Assembly: GCF_029433105.1 (NCBI RefSeq)
Contig: NZ_JARNTW010000001.1
Coordinates: forward strand, 682,001 to 746,000
Source of the DNA: Runella sp. MFBS21
GTDB lineage: Bacteria > Bacteroidota > Bacteroidia > Cytophagales > Spirosomataceae
Reading direction: 5' to 3'
Length of the DNA: 64,000 bases
Shown here: in pieces, positions 1 to 6,855 of the stretch
How positions within the stretch are numbered: the first letter of the stretch is position 1
Layout of the letters: each line of letters opens with the position of its first letter
Notes under the pieces: generated by a model
Seen by the model: the letters and a program-made list of their open reading frames with translations, nothing else
Databases searched by the model: none
Told to the model about the DNA's origin: nothing
Program-made: the position numbers and the translations under genes

Positions 1-195
1 GTCATTGGTCGGAAATGATTCGGTTTTGGCCTGATTGCTAAGGCCATCTTTAATCCAACCTACATTTTGACCATCAAAATCTTTTTGTGCGCCTCCCGTA
101 ATGATGTCTAAGTTATCTTCTTCTAGATTTTTGAGTTCATCCAAGAGTTTTTTATTGGCTTTTTTGGAAGCAGGAAGCGAAAACCACTTTTTCAT
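1..195 (-). CDS. GG-motif small peptide, candidate RiPP or secreted peptide precursor (3' end outside window)
   Basis: The reading frame starts at ATG 195 on the minus strand and stays open to the window edge, giving 65 visible residues. It opens MKKWFSLPASKKANKK, continues as a charged, helix-like leader and reaches a double glycine at residues 34-35 (LDIITGGA), as expected for export by a C39-peptidase transporter. The part after GG is polar (DFDGQNVGWIKDG) and shows no cysteine in the visible portion. It lies 19 nt after the stop of another GG-motif peptide, so the two are probably co-transcribed. The family was not recognised. Peptide-precursor status is inferred from size, GG position and the neighbouring LanB. 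Confidence 0.5.
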   Translation of the reverse strand, partial: MKKWFSLPASKKANKKLLDELKNLEEDNLDIITGGAQKDFDGQNVGWIKDGLSNQAKTESFPTND

Positions 196-214
196 GACTT
201 ATTTATTGTTAAGG

Positions 215-418
215 TTAAAAATTGATTAACAAAAAAGGTGCTGTCGTTTTGGGGTCTTTGTCTCTGTCAAATTGAGAAGTTGGGGTAAAATCTTTGTCAC
301 CTCCTCTTACTTGTAAAGACTCTTCCTCTGAAAGCAGTTCGATAAGGTTGTTGGTGGATTGCATTGCTAAGTCTAAGTCACTAGCTGTTGCTACAAAAAA
401 ATTCAGTGTCTTTTTCAT
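215..418 (-). CDS. GG-motif small peptide, candidate RiPP or secreted peptide precursor
   Basis: This 67-residue peptide begins MKKTLNFFVATASDLD. I chose ATG 418 over the in-frame ATG at 478 because the extra 20 residues look like untranslated leader and the MKK start resembles the neighbouring peptide. The acidic leader ends in ESLQVRGG (GG at 39-40). The tail is Asp/Lys-rich with several Thr (DKDFTPTSQFDRDKD), contains no cysteine and ends in a hydrophobic stretch. The gene sits between a LanB dehydratase and a second GG-motif peptide. Two 21-bp-spaced direct repeats lie about 95-125 nt upstream. Its modification, if any, cannot be read from the sequence. Confidence 0.55.
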   Translation of the reverse strand: MKKTLNFFVATASDLDLAMQSTNNLIELLSEEESLQVRGGDKDFTPTSQFDRDKDPKTTAPFLLINF

Positions 419-510
419 AGATAAGGAAAATAGGTTAATGACATATAATATACCACGCCAAACGGATTGTGGTAGCAAGAATACAGTCTAATAAAAAAGC
501 GAAAAAAAAA

Positions 511-542
511 TTTAGACGAATTTTGGGTTCTACTCGACGAAT
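511..542 (-). promoter_or_regulatory. Pair of 21-bp-spaced direct repeats (probable LytTR sites)
   Basis: GACGAAT occurs at 515-521 and again at 536-542, exactly 21 nt apart. The flanks TTTA and TACTC match the flanks of the four-repeat array at 3825-3898. LytTR regulators typically bind 9-bp direct repeats separated by 12 bp, a 21-bp period. The site lies between the LanB stop and the start of the GG-peptide operon at 418. It is inferred to be the operator of that operon. Confidence 0.5.
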
Positions 543-548
543 GTAAGC

Positions 549-3500
549 CTACTCTAGAAGTTTGGATTTTCGTTGACGTGCGTTTTCGGAACTATAAAAC
601 CTCAGAAGAAAGTGATAAACGATAAGTTCGTGCGTACGAGGCGCATTGGTAAAGAGGCGATTAAGTGAAAGATGAATATAACTCGCAATGACCTCAAAAG
701 CTTGCTTGGATACAGGCAAATACGACTCTATGAAAGCCCTTACTTTTTCCGAACGTTGAAGAAGGATAGACGCCTCTGCAAGATTGGTGTTTAAGAGTGC
801 TTCTTCAATCAAAGAAAACTCTCGGCGGTATTTATCGTTGAGTTGTGTTTTGAGATGGAGAGCATGTTCACTCAAAAAACGACTTTGAAGTAAAGCGAGA
901 ATTTCTACTTTTTGATTCAAATCCAACCCAAAATCATCTAACCAATAGCTTACGTTGCTTAATGCAAAATACCCCTTCTGGTTGTCGTCGGAAGCATGGA
1001 TGAGATAAGCTAAGATGGCCTCACTATCAGCTGTAAAAATCTCCTCAGTGATTTTTATGGGAAATAAATGATAACGTTCAATCTCGCGCTGGTAAGTATC
1101 AATTTGCACTTTGTAGATAGTACCCGCATCAAGATAGGTACGCAAAGCAAGATTGACTAAGGAGAAAACATCCGAGTCGCTAGAGTGATGCCTAAAACGC
1201 AAACGTAAATGAGGATGAGGGTCGGCAAAGCGTACAAAAAACCATTCGTGGATACAATCGTGAGATTTTAAGGAGAAAATTAAGGTAGGAAGAGCGTGAA
1301 TGATAAAGTGCTCAATCGTAGATTCTCCCGCGTACAGTTTCAAAGAGAGCCATTCTTCTCCCGGAAAAAAAACTTGTTTTGTGGATACATAATGAGAAAA
1401 TGGTGGCAGAGGGGGGACGACTTCTGCCGTTGGGTTCCAACACGGAATAATCATCTCATTGGTGTATCTCTTTTGGTGTGGGCCTTGTACCCAGCATTGA
1501 TCGGGCGATTGTAGCCACTCACTAAGCCTGATTTTTTTATGAGCTTGTAGGGTAGTGATTAGTATTTCTTGGCAAAAAGGCTTTGAAAGATCCAATAGTA
1601 GTTCATTGTCGCCTTCGGAAATGCTGATTTTATCGGGAAACAAAGGATACTGTCGAAACCATTCTTTGATTTGCGCAAAAGTCAATGGGGTTTTGAAATA
1701 CTCTACCGAAAGATGCCAAGTGGCTCTACTCAAAATGACTTGTTTGTAGCGTACGCGGGGCAAAAATGAAAGATGCTCTAACTCACCCCATTGCCAGTAA
1801 ATTCTCAACCGTCCGTACTGACCCTGTAAGTCGCACAAAAACCGGTACACTCCTAAACCGTTGCGGTAGTTGTGTGCGGTAGATAAGCGAGGAATAATTT
1901 CCTTTTGCAGACGTTTGGAACGGACTATAATTCGGTGATTAGAAGTAACCGAAATCATCAAATCATCTAAAGAAATAGTATGGTTATCATCTACGCTACT
2001 TTGGCCTACATAAGGGATTTCGTAAGCCCTGAGTTGGGGACGAGCAATGACATTGGAGAGACGGCCTTGGGGCGAATGTACCACCTCCGCAAAAATAGCA
2101 TGGGGATGTTGGTTTTCTTCTTGCTGAATACAATCACGGACAAGTTTAGTAAGGTGTGAGTCACCGTTACAAAATCTTCCAAGCAAATTGACAGCCGAAG
2201 GACCCTCCACCCCATTGAGACAAAAACTAAAATCGCCTGCTTCTAAGGCCTTGATAGATGGACTAAGAAGACTCCCAAAAACAAAAAAAATGCTAGGCAA
2301 AGGAGAGGGACTTGAAGAGGACAGCTTGGCCAAGTCGCTTGCTTGTAGCTCTATTTCGGCCTTGTTTTTTTCTATACACTGAGACCAAAGCTGTAACTTA
2401 TGGGCATCGGTAATATTCCAAGAAGAATTACTTGGCGCATTTGACGAAAAATCTAAATCTTCGAGCCAGCCCGAAAAAGCGGAGTTTTGGCCATAGCCAA
2501 TCCCAAAGTCATCGTCCAACGCTTGCAAAAAAGCGATTTCGCGGTCTTCGTATCTTTCTCTAAATCGTTTGCAAAAATCTTCTAATGCCTTAGGCAAGGT
2601 GGCGGCATTGAGTGGTTCAAGTTCTTGAATCTGGTGAATGAGCGGTTTGACAAACGTATCTTTTAAGGGCAGTGCGTCATTGCCAAAACGCAAATTGATA
2701 TGAAGCAGATTTCCTTGTGCTAAAGAAGGCTCAATATGAGCCAAATGCGACATGATTTGTTCGCGTCTTACAAATTCGTTGGGCGCAAACTCAAGGTCAT
2801 GAATGATTGCTTTCAAGGTTTTAACTAGAGGGGAAGTACCTTCAAGCGTCGAAATTTTTTGATAAAGACGCCATAAATGCGGCATACCCGTCACCGTGGG
2901 TTCTATTTCCGAAACGAGAAGTTGCTGTTCAATCAGCAACTCAATAAAACCTAAAGCATCTTCAGCAGCGATTTCATCATTGATTAGTAGCCCTACAAGC
3001 TCTTGGATAGTAGCTCCAGTTTTTGCTTTTTGAAGCACCGCCTGCAATTCGTCCGAGCGTGACACTTCACTCACAAAAAAACTTTGATTTCCTTCTTCGA
3101 TTTTACTTTCTGTATATCTTAAATGGCTGTCGATAGCGTAGAGGGTATTGTTAGGAAAAAAAAGAAGGTTTTCATAAATCTTGGGCTCTGCTAGTAAAGC
3201 CTTGGTAAGTTGCACCAGAGATTCGCCATCTAGCTGTGCCACCCTTGTGGCTTGCCGATTCTCAAAATTTAAGCCAGAGTACTCACCCCACTGCCCTACG
3301 GTATAGCCTGCAAAAAGCCCAAAGGGTGTACAGCGACTAGCCATACGCTGGATATACTTCCAAAAAGATTGTTGAGTTTTGAGTGGTAGGTTTTGTTTTT
3401 GAAAACACTCTTCAAGATGTTTGTAAAAGGATGGAGACGCCAAAAGAAGAGCTTCTTTAACAAGCGGAATCGCCCAATAATGATTAAAAAAATCAAGGGA

Positions 3501-3581
3501 AATATCGGCATCCCAAATATCGTCCAATGGAAGAGATGGCAATCGGGCTACGTAAAATGGAAATAATTGCCATCTCTTCAT
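549..3581 (-). CDS. LanB-type lantibiotic dehydratase, full length
   Basis: This 1010-residue protein matches full-length class I lanthipeptide dehydratases, which are about 1000 residues long. Such enzymes dehydrate Ser/Thr of a precursor using glutamyl-tRNA. Residues 81-90 (ASRCTPFGLF) carry the R-x-TPFGLF hallmark of the N-terminal glutamylation domain. The C-terminal quarter contains WFFVRFADPHPHLRLRF, the hallmark of the elimination (thiopeptide-type biosynthesis) domain. Both domains are in one chain, unlike split LanB systems. It starts 26 nt after a 45-residue LanA-like peptide and is followed by two GG-motif peptides. No LanC cyclase is visible, although the cluster may continue past position 1. 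The peptides visible here lack cysteine, so dehydration without lanthionine rings is possible. Confidence 0.9.
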   Translation of the reverse strand: MKRWQLFPFYVARLPSLPLDDIWDADISLDFFNHYWAIPLVKEALLLASPSFYKHLEECFQKQNLPLKTQQSFWKYIQRMASRCTPFGLFAGYTVGQWGEYSGLNFENRQATRVAQLDGESLVQLTKALLAEPKIYENLLFFPNNTLYAIDSHLRYTESKIEEGNQSFFVSEVSRSDELQAVLQKAKTGATIQELVGLLINDEIAAEDALGFIELLIEQQLLVSEIEPTVTGMPHLWRLYQKISTLEGTSPLVKTLKAIIHDLEFAPNEFVRREQIMSHLAHIEPSLAQGNLLHINLRFGNDALPLKDTFVKPLIHQIQELEPLNAATLPKALEDFCKRFRERYEDREIAFLQALDDDFGIGYGQNSAFSGWLEDLDFSSNAPSNSSWNITDAHKLQLWSQCIEKNKAEIELQASDLAKLSSSSPSPLPSIFFVFGSLLSPSIKALEAGDFSFCLNGVEGPSAVNLLGRFCNGDSHLTKLVRDCIQQEENQHPHAIFAEVVHSPQGRLSNVIARPQLRAYEIPYVGQSSVDDNHTISLDDLMISVTSNHRIIVRSKRLQKEIIPRLSTAHNYRNGLGVYRFLCDLQGQYGRLRIYWQWGELEHLSFLPRVRYKQVILSRATWHLSVEYFKTPLTFAQIKEWFRQYPLFPDKISISEGDNELLLDLSKPFCQEILITTLQAHKKIRLSEWLQSPDQCWVQGPHQKRYTNEMIIPCWNPTAEVVPPLPPFSHYVSTKQVFFPGEEWLSLKLYAGESTIEHFIIHALPTLIFSLKSHDCIHEWFFVRFADPHPHLRLRFRHHSSDSDVFSLVNLALRTYLDAGTIYKVQIDTYQREIERYHLFPIKITEEIFTADSEAILAYLIHASDDNQKGYFALSNVSYWLDDFGLDLNQKVEILALLQSRFLSEHALHLKTQLNDKYRREFSLIEEALLNTNLAEASILLQRSEKVRAFIESYLPVSKQAFEVIASYIHLSLNRLFTNAPRTHELIVYHFLLRFYSSENARQRKSKLLE

Positions 3582-3607
3582 ACCTGCTTCGGTTATCGAT
3601 TTTTGTT

Positions 3608-3745
3608 TTACCAGTGCGTTACAATGATAGTAGTACCAGTAGCTGATAGATTTTCTTGGCTGCCTTTCGAGGCTTTTTTGTGGTTGTTGAGTTTAGTAAT
3701 TGTTCTTTTCTCAAATTTGATTTTAGAAGTGTTTAAAGTTTTCAT
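3608..3745 (-). CDS. LanA-like precursor peptide without cysteine
   Basis: This short gene encodes 45 residues directly upstream of the LanB gene. Residues 8-20 (KIKFEKRTITKLN) resemble the leader pattern of Bacteroidota class I lanthipeptide precursors (K-x-x-L/F-x-K-x-T-I-x-x-L-N), which LanB recognises. A Lys-rich linker follows. The C-terminal part, SQENLSATGTTIIVTHW, has two Ser and four Thr but no Cys, so LanB could install dehydro residues while no thioether could form within it. The start at ATG 3745 fixes the leader, and the stop lies 26 nt before LanB. Four LytTR-like repeats lie 80-153 nt upstream. The sequence features are direct; the precursor role is inferred. Confidence 0.68.
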   Translation of the reverse strand: MKTLNTSKIKFEKRTITKLNNHKKASKGSQENLSATGTTIIVTHW

Positions 3746-3824
3746 AGTTTAATAAAATGGTTAAATGATGGAATGGAACATAAGCGCAACAAAACAATTG
3801 TTATTCTGAAATATCTGCTAATTA

Positions 3825-3898
3825 TTTAGACTAATGTGGGGCGTTTTTAGACTAATATTGACCTCTACTCGACTAACTTCAGATTTGCTTCGACCAAT
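3825..3898 (-). promoter_or_regulatory. Array of four 21-bp-spaced direct repeats (probable LytTR binding sites)
   Basis: GACTAA or GACCAA begins at 3829, 3850, 3871 and 3892, exactly 21 nt apart each time. The first two units are identical over 11 nt (TTTAGACTAAT). On the minus strand the core reads ATTAGTC/ATTGGTC. The array fills the gap between the LytTR regulator gene (ending 3905) and the LanA-like peptide. A 9-bp site plus 12-bp spacer is the usual LytTR geometry. Control by the adjacent regulator is inferred. Confidence 0.6.
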
Positions 3899-3904
3899 TT
3901 TCCC

Positions 3905-4675
3905 CTATCTTTTGGTGAGAGAGCCGTTTACAAATTCTTGGACTATTTCACGATAACTCACCCCAATCGGAATCTCTTTCGAAATAGTTGTCTCTAACGT
4001 ATTTCCTTGGATTACTTTGATGCAACTTTTATTGACGAGGTAGGAGCGGTGTACCCGCAAAAACAAGTCCGAAGGCAGCATTTCTTCCATTTTATTCATG
4101 CTTAGGTAAGTTACGATGGGTTTGTCGTTGAGGTATACCTTTACATAATCTTTCATTCCTTCTACAAAAAGAATATCTTCCACCTGAATATGTAGCAACT
4201 TCCGTCCTTCTTTAATCCAGATAAAAGCCTTCTCTTTTGACCCTTCGTTTGTCTCAATGGGAGGGAGGGATACAGGCGTTGCTTCTGTTGATTTGGGTGT
4301 TTTGTTTTTATCAAATCGTTCGCGGGCTTTATTGACTGCTTTTAAGAATCGTTCGAAAGGAACTGGTTTGAGCAAATAATCAGTCACATCATATTCAAAA
4401 CCTTCTAAAGCATAATCCCGATACGCCGTAGTTACGATTACTTGTGGACTGTTGCGTGCAAAACTTTTAAGGAGGTCAATACCCGACATTTCGGGCATGT
4501 TAATGTCCAAAAAAATCAAATCAGGACTGTGTTGATGAATTGCATTCAAAGCCATGTAAGCGTCGTTACACTTTTGGAGTAAGTTTAAAAAAGGCAACCG
4601 ACTAATAAAGTTTTCTAATACTTGTTGAGCGGGAGGTTCGTCGTCAACAATGATACAATTAAGGGTGTTTTCCAT
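3905..4675 (-). CDS. LytTR-family response regulator
   Basis: This 256-residue protein has a receiver domain (DDEPP acidic pocket at 11-15, phospho-acceptor D57 in FLDINMPEMSG) followed by a LytTR DNA-binding domain from about residue 150 (FIWIKEGRKLLHI, then LFLRVHRSYLVNK). It overlaps the upstream histidine kinase gene by 17 nt, so the two are probably translationally coupled. The next features downstream are the four-repeat array and the LanA/LanB genes, making it the likely local activator of the RiPP cluster. The family assignment is firm; the target assignment is inferred from spacing and repeats. Confidence 0.95.
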   Translation of the reverse strand: MENTLNCIIVDDEPPAQQVLENFISRLPFLNLLQKCNDAYMALNAIHQHSPDLIFLDINMPEMSGIDLLKSFARNSPQVIVTTAYRDYALEGFEYDVTDYLLKPVPFERFLKAVNKARERFDKNKTPKSTEATPVSLPPIETNEGSKEKAFIWIKEGRKLLHIQVEDILFVEGMKDYVKVYLNDKPIVTYLSMNKMEEMLPSDLFLRVHRSYLVNKSCIKVIQGNTLETTISKEIPIGVSYREIVQEFVNGSLTKR

Positions 4676-5804
4676 ATAGCTGTAGTTGTAATTCTACCGA
4701 AAAAGTATCTTTTTCGTCTTTTATGGTAAATGAATGGGCTGAGGGATAGAGCAGTTGAAGTCTTCGTTTGAGATTGTTGAGGCCGACGCCTTTGGGTTGT
4801 TTTGCATAAAACGGCACAAGAGGTTTTGAGTTTTTAACAATAAATATTAAAAGTCCATCTGGAGAAATATGGAGTTGGCTTTGTACCCAAGCGGGCTTAG
4901 TTGTACAATGAATCCCATGTTTAAAAGCATTTTCGAGCAATGTCACCAGTAGCAATGGTGGAATCCTGAAAGAATGAGCATTGGTTTTATCATAACTAAA
5001 AGCCAAAGTGGCATTTTCGCGTTGACGCATGGCTTCTATACTCATAAAGTCTTCCAAAAAACTCATTTCTCTTGTGAGCGCGATGGTTTCTTGACTAGAG
5101 TCATAAATCGAATATTGTAACAACTCTGAAAGCTTAAGCAGCGACATGGCTGTTTCTTCATCTTTTTCGATAGCAGTAGCATAAATGCTATTGAGGGCAT
5201 TGAATATAAAATGAGGATGAATCTGCGACCGTAAGAAGTCCAACTCAAGTTGTATATTGTCGCGTTCTAGCCTCAGGATACGCGTACGTGCTATCACAAA
5301 ATCTTTGACAGTCTTTAAAAAAAGTGGAATCGTCCAGTTGGAAATAGTAAAGCTTAAAGTGTACACAAACACATTGACACTAAAAGCGCCCAACCAGAAA
5401 TTGGATCCATACATATCAAAGACACGTTTGAACTTGAGAGGTAACTCAAAAAAACGTGCTGTCAACATCCCTACTCCATAGCTTCCCCAAGCATTGAACA
5501 AATAAATACCTATAAGGTGAAGGATAAAAAAGTGCCATTGGTTATTGTAAATAGTAGGCAATATAAAACTCACAAACCAATAATAACTACCAATGATAAT
5601 GCCGAGATAGCCTACCCACATTACTACCGCTCCCCACAATGATTGACCGATATTGGCGATGCCCCATATGATTTCGAACCATACTACTGGCGATATCAGT
5701 AGCCAGAAAAAGAAATGCAGCCCTACCCGAAACCAGCTATTGGAGGACTCGTTATTGAACCAAGAATTAAATTTTTGACTAAAAGTAGCCACTCTGTTGC
5801 CCAA
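4659..5804 (-). CDS. LytS-type sensor histidine kinase (His_kinase family)
   Basis: This 381-residue protein has about four membrane segments in residues 25-170 and a cytoplasmic kinase domain. The phospho-acceptor motif is QIHPHFIFNALNSI, typical of the LytS/YehU class. The ATP-binding part shows LLVTLLENAFKHGI and GVGLNNLKRRL. No large extracellular sensor domain is present, so the signal is probably sensed in or near the membrane. It overlaps the LytTR regulator gene downstream. Because it adjoins the LanB cluster it may report membrane stress or the peptide product itself, which is an inference. Confidence 0.94.
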   Translation of the reverse strand: MGNRVATFSQKFNSWFNNESSNSWFRVGLHFFFWLLISPVVWFEIIWGIANIGQSLWGAVVMWVGYLGIIIGSYYWFVSFILPTIYNNQWHFFILHLIGIYLFNAWGSYGVGMLTARFFELPLKFKRVFDMYGSNFWLGAFSVNVFVYTLSFTISNWTIPLFLKTVKDFVIARTRILRLERDNIQLELDFLRSQIHPHFIFNALNSIYATAIEKDEETAMSLLKLSELLQYSIYDSSQETIALTREMSFLEDFMSIEAMRQRENATLAFSYDKTNAHSFRIPPLLLVTLLENAFKHGIHCTTKPAWVQSQLHISPDGLLIFIVKNSKPLVPFYAKQPKGVGLNNLKRRLQLLYPSAHSFTIKDEKDTFSVELQLQLYGKHP

Positions 5805-6023
5805 AGAGAATGTTGACGATTTAGTTTGTTTTAGGTCGAAAATGCTGCCTTATAAGCTAAATAAGTGCCTTAAAAGCAAATATCTTCTTTCTTATAGTCA
5901 TGATTTTGAAGCAGGGCAAGTGTAAATTTAAAGGAATAACTGATTGATGAAAACTCGAAATAGGAATTTTTCAAGAAACTATACTATTTTTAAGTATTTT
6001 TTAATATTTTTTTAAGAAAACCA

Positions 6024-6053
6024 TTGTAAATATTAAAAAAGCCTTTACCTTTG
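6024..6053 (+). promoter_or_regulatory. Bacteroidota-type promoter for the small lipoprotein
   Basis: TTG at 6024-6026 is followed by exactly 19 nt and then TACCTTTG at 6046-6053. This fits the Bacteroidota primary-sigma consensus TTG-N19-TAnnTTTG. The start codon at 6082 lies 28 nt downstream. Confidence 0.75.
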
Positions 6054-6081
6054 TAGAGGAAACCTTAAAACATCACAAAAA

Positions 6082-6258
6082 ATGAAAAAAGCATTCGCAT
6101 TCTTGTTCGTAGCTGGTATGGTAACTTTGGCTGCTTGTGGCGGTAAAACTGAAGAAGCTGCTACTACTGATACTACTACTGTAACTGTTGATACTACAGC
6201 TTCAGTTGATACTACTGCTGTTGATACTACTGCCGCTGATACTTCAGCTGCTCAATAA
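6082..6258 (+). CDS. Tiny Asp/Thr-repeat lipoprotein (58 residues)
   Basis: The gene encodes MKKAFAFLFVAGMVTLAACG, a lipoprotein signal peptide with lipobox LAAC (Cys19). The mature part is only about 40 residues of Ala, Thr, Asp and Val built around repeated DTT (VDTTASVDTTAVDTTAADTS). There is no folded domain. It has a consensus promoter upstream and a strong terminator directly after, so it is a self-contained, probably well-expressed single gene. Small DTT/VDTT-rich lipoproteins are plausible as abundant surface or spacer lipoproteins, but no function is known to me. Confidence 0.85.
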   Translation: MKKAFAFLFVAGMVTLAACGGKTEEAATTDTTTVTVDTTASVDTTAVDTTAADTSAAQ

Positions 6259-6283
6259 TCGCACGCAAAGAGTACAACAAAAC

Positions 6284-6313
6284 AAAAGCCCCGCGAACTA
6301 TCGCGGGGCTTTT
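6284..6313 (+). terminator. Rho-independent terminator
   Basis: AAAAGCCCCGCGA and TCGCGGGGCTTTT form a perfect 13-bp stem with a 4-nt ACTA loop. It begins 25 nt after the lipoprotein stop and isolates it from the XRE gene at 6331. Confidence 0.92.
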
Positions 6314-6330
6314 GATGTTTTGAGGTCAAT

Positions 6331-6702
6331 ATGAAACCCCTGGCTGACAAAATAAGACTTCTACGCCTTGAGCGCGGCTTTTCGCAAGAAAACATGGCTG
6401 ATTCGTTAGGAATCTCAACCACATCTTATGGCGATATAGAGCGTGGCAAGACCGATATTACTTTGTCGAGATTGATGCAGATTGCAGAAATCTATGGTAT
6501 TACCCTTCTTACGCTGCTGGGTGAGGCACCTACACTAGAGCTAGAAATCCAACATCTCGAATTAGAAAAACTGAAGATAGAGAACGAAAAGCTACGTCTC
6601 GAAAATCAGTATCTGCGCGAAAAACTTGCCACCAGAATCATCGTGGACTTGATTCAAGACAAAGACCAAACTTCTCAAGAGCGACGCCGCATCGGTTTTT
6701 GA
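6331..6702 (+). CDS. XRE-family helix-turn-helix regulator with C-terminal coiled coil
   Basis: This 123-residue protein has an N-terminal Cro/C1-type HTH (residues 6-62, FSQENMADSLGISTTSYGDIERGK). A heptad-like coiled coil follows at about 70-100 (LELEIQHLELEKLKIENEKL), so it probably dimerises through this helix. A second protein of the same architecture is encoded at 49875. It is followed by its own terminator and then glgE, and its targets cannot be read from context. Confidence 0.88.
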   Translation: MKPLADKIRLLRLERGFSQENMADSLGISTTSYGDIERGKTDITLSRLMQIAEIYGITLLTLLGEAPTLELEIQHLELEKLKIENEKLRLENQYLREKLATRIIVDLIQDKDQTSQERRRIGF

Positions 6703-6789
6703 AAAATTAAGTACTCTTTAAGGCTAAATATTTGTGGCTTTAAAGGATTGAGTCTCTTTGAGAAAGTTGATAAATAATACATAAATTGC

Positions 6790-6825
6790 ATGCCCCTACG
6801 TTTGTTCACGTTGGGGTATTTTTTT
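6790..6825 (+). terminator. Probable terminator after the XRE gene
   Basis: ATGCCCCTACG pairs with CGTTGGGGTAT (one T-T mismatch, one G-T pair) around an 8-nt loop and is followed by a run of seven T. It lies about 90 nt after the XRE stop and 30 nt before glgE. Confidence 0.6.
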
Positions 6826-6855
6826 AGGTTTAGGGTCTAAAATTAAATTATACCT

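Noticed and set aside
3567-3752. Plus-strand frame of 61 codons over the LanA-like peptide
   Set aside because: It lies opposite the minus-strand precursor and LanB start, has no recognisable sequence and no ribosome site; the minus-strand reading fits the operon.
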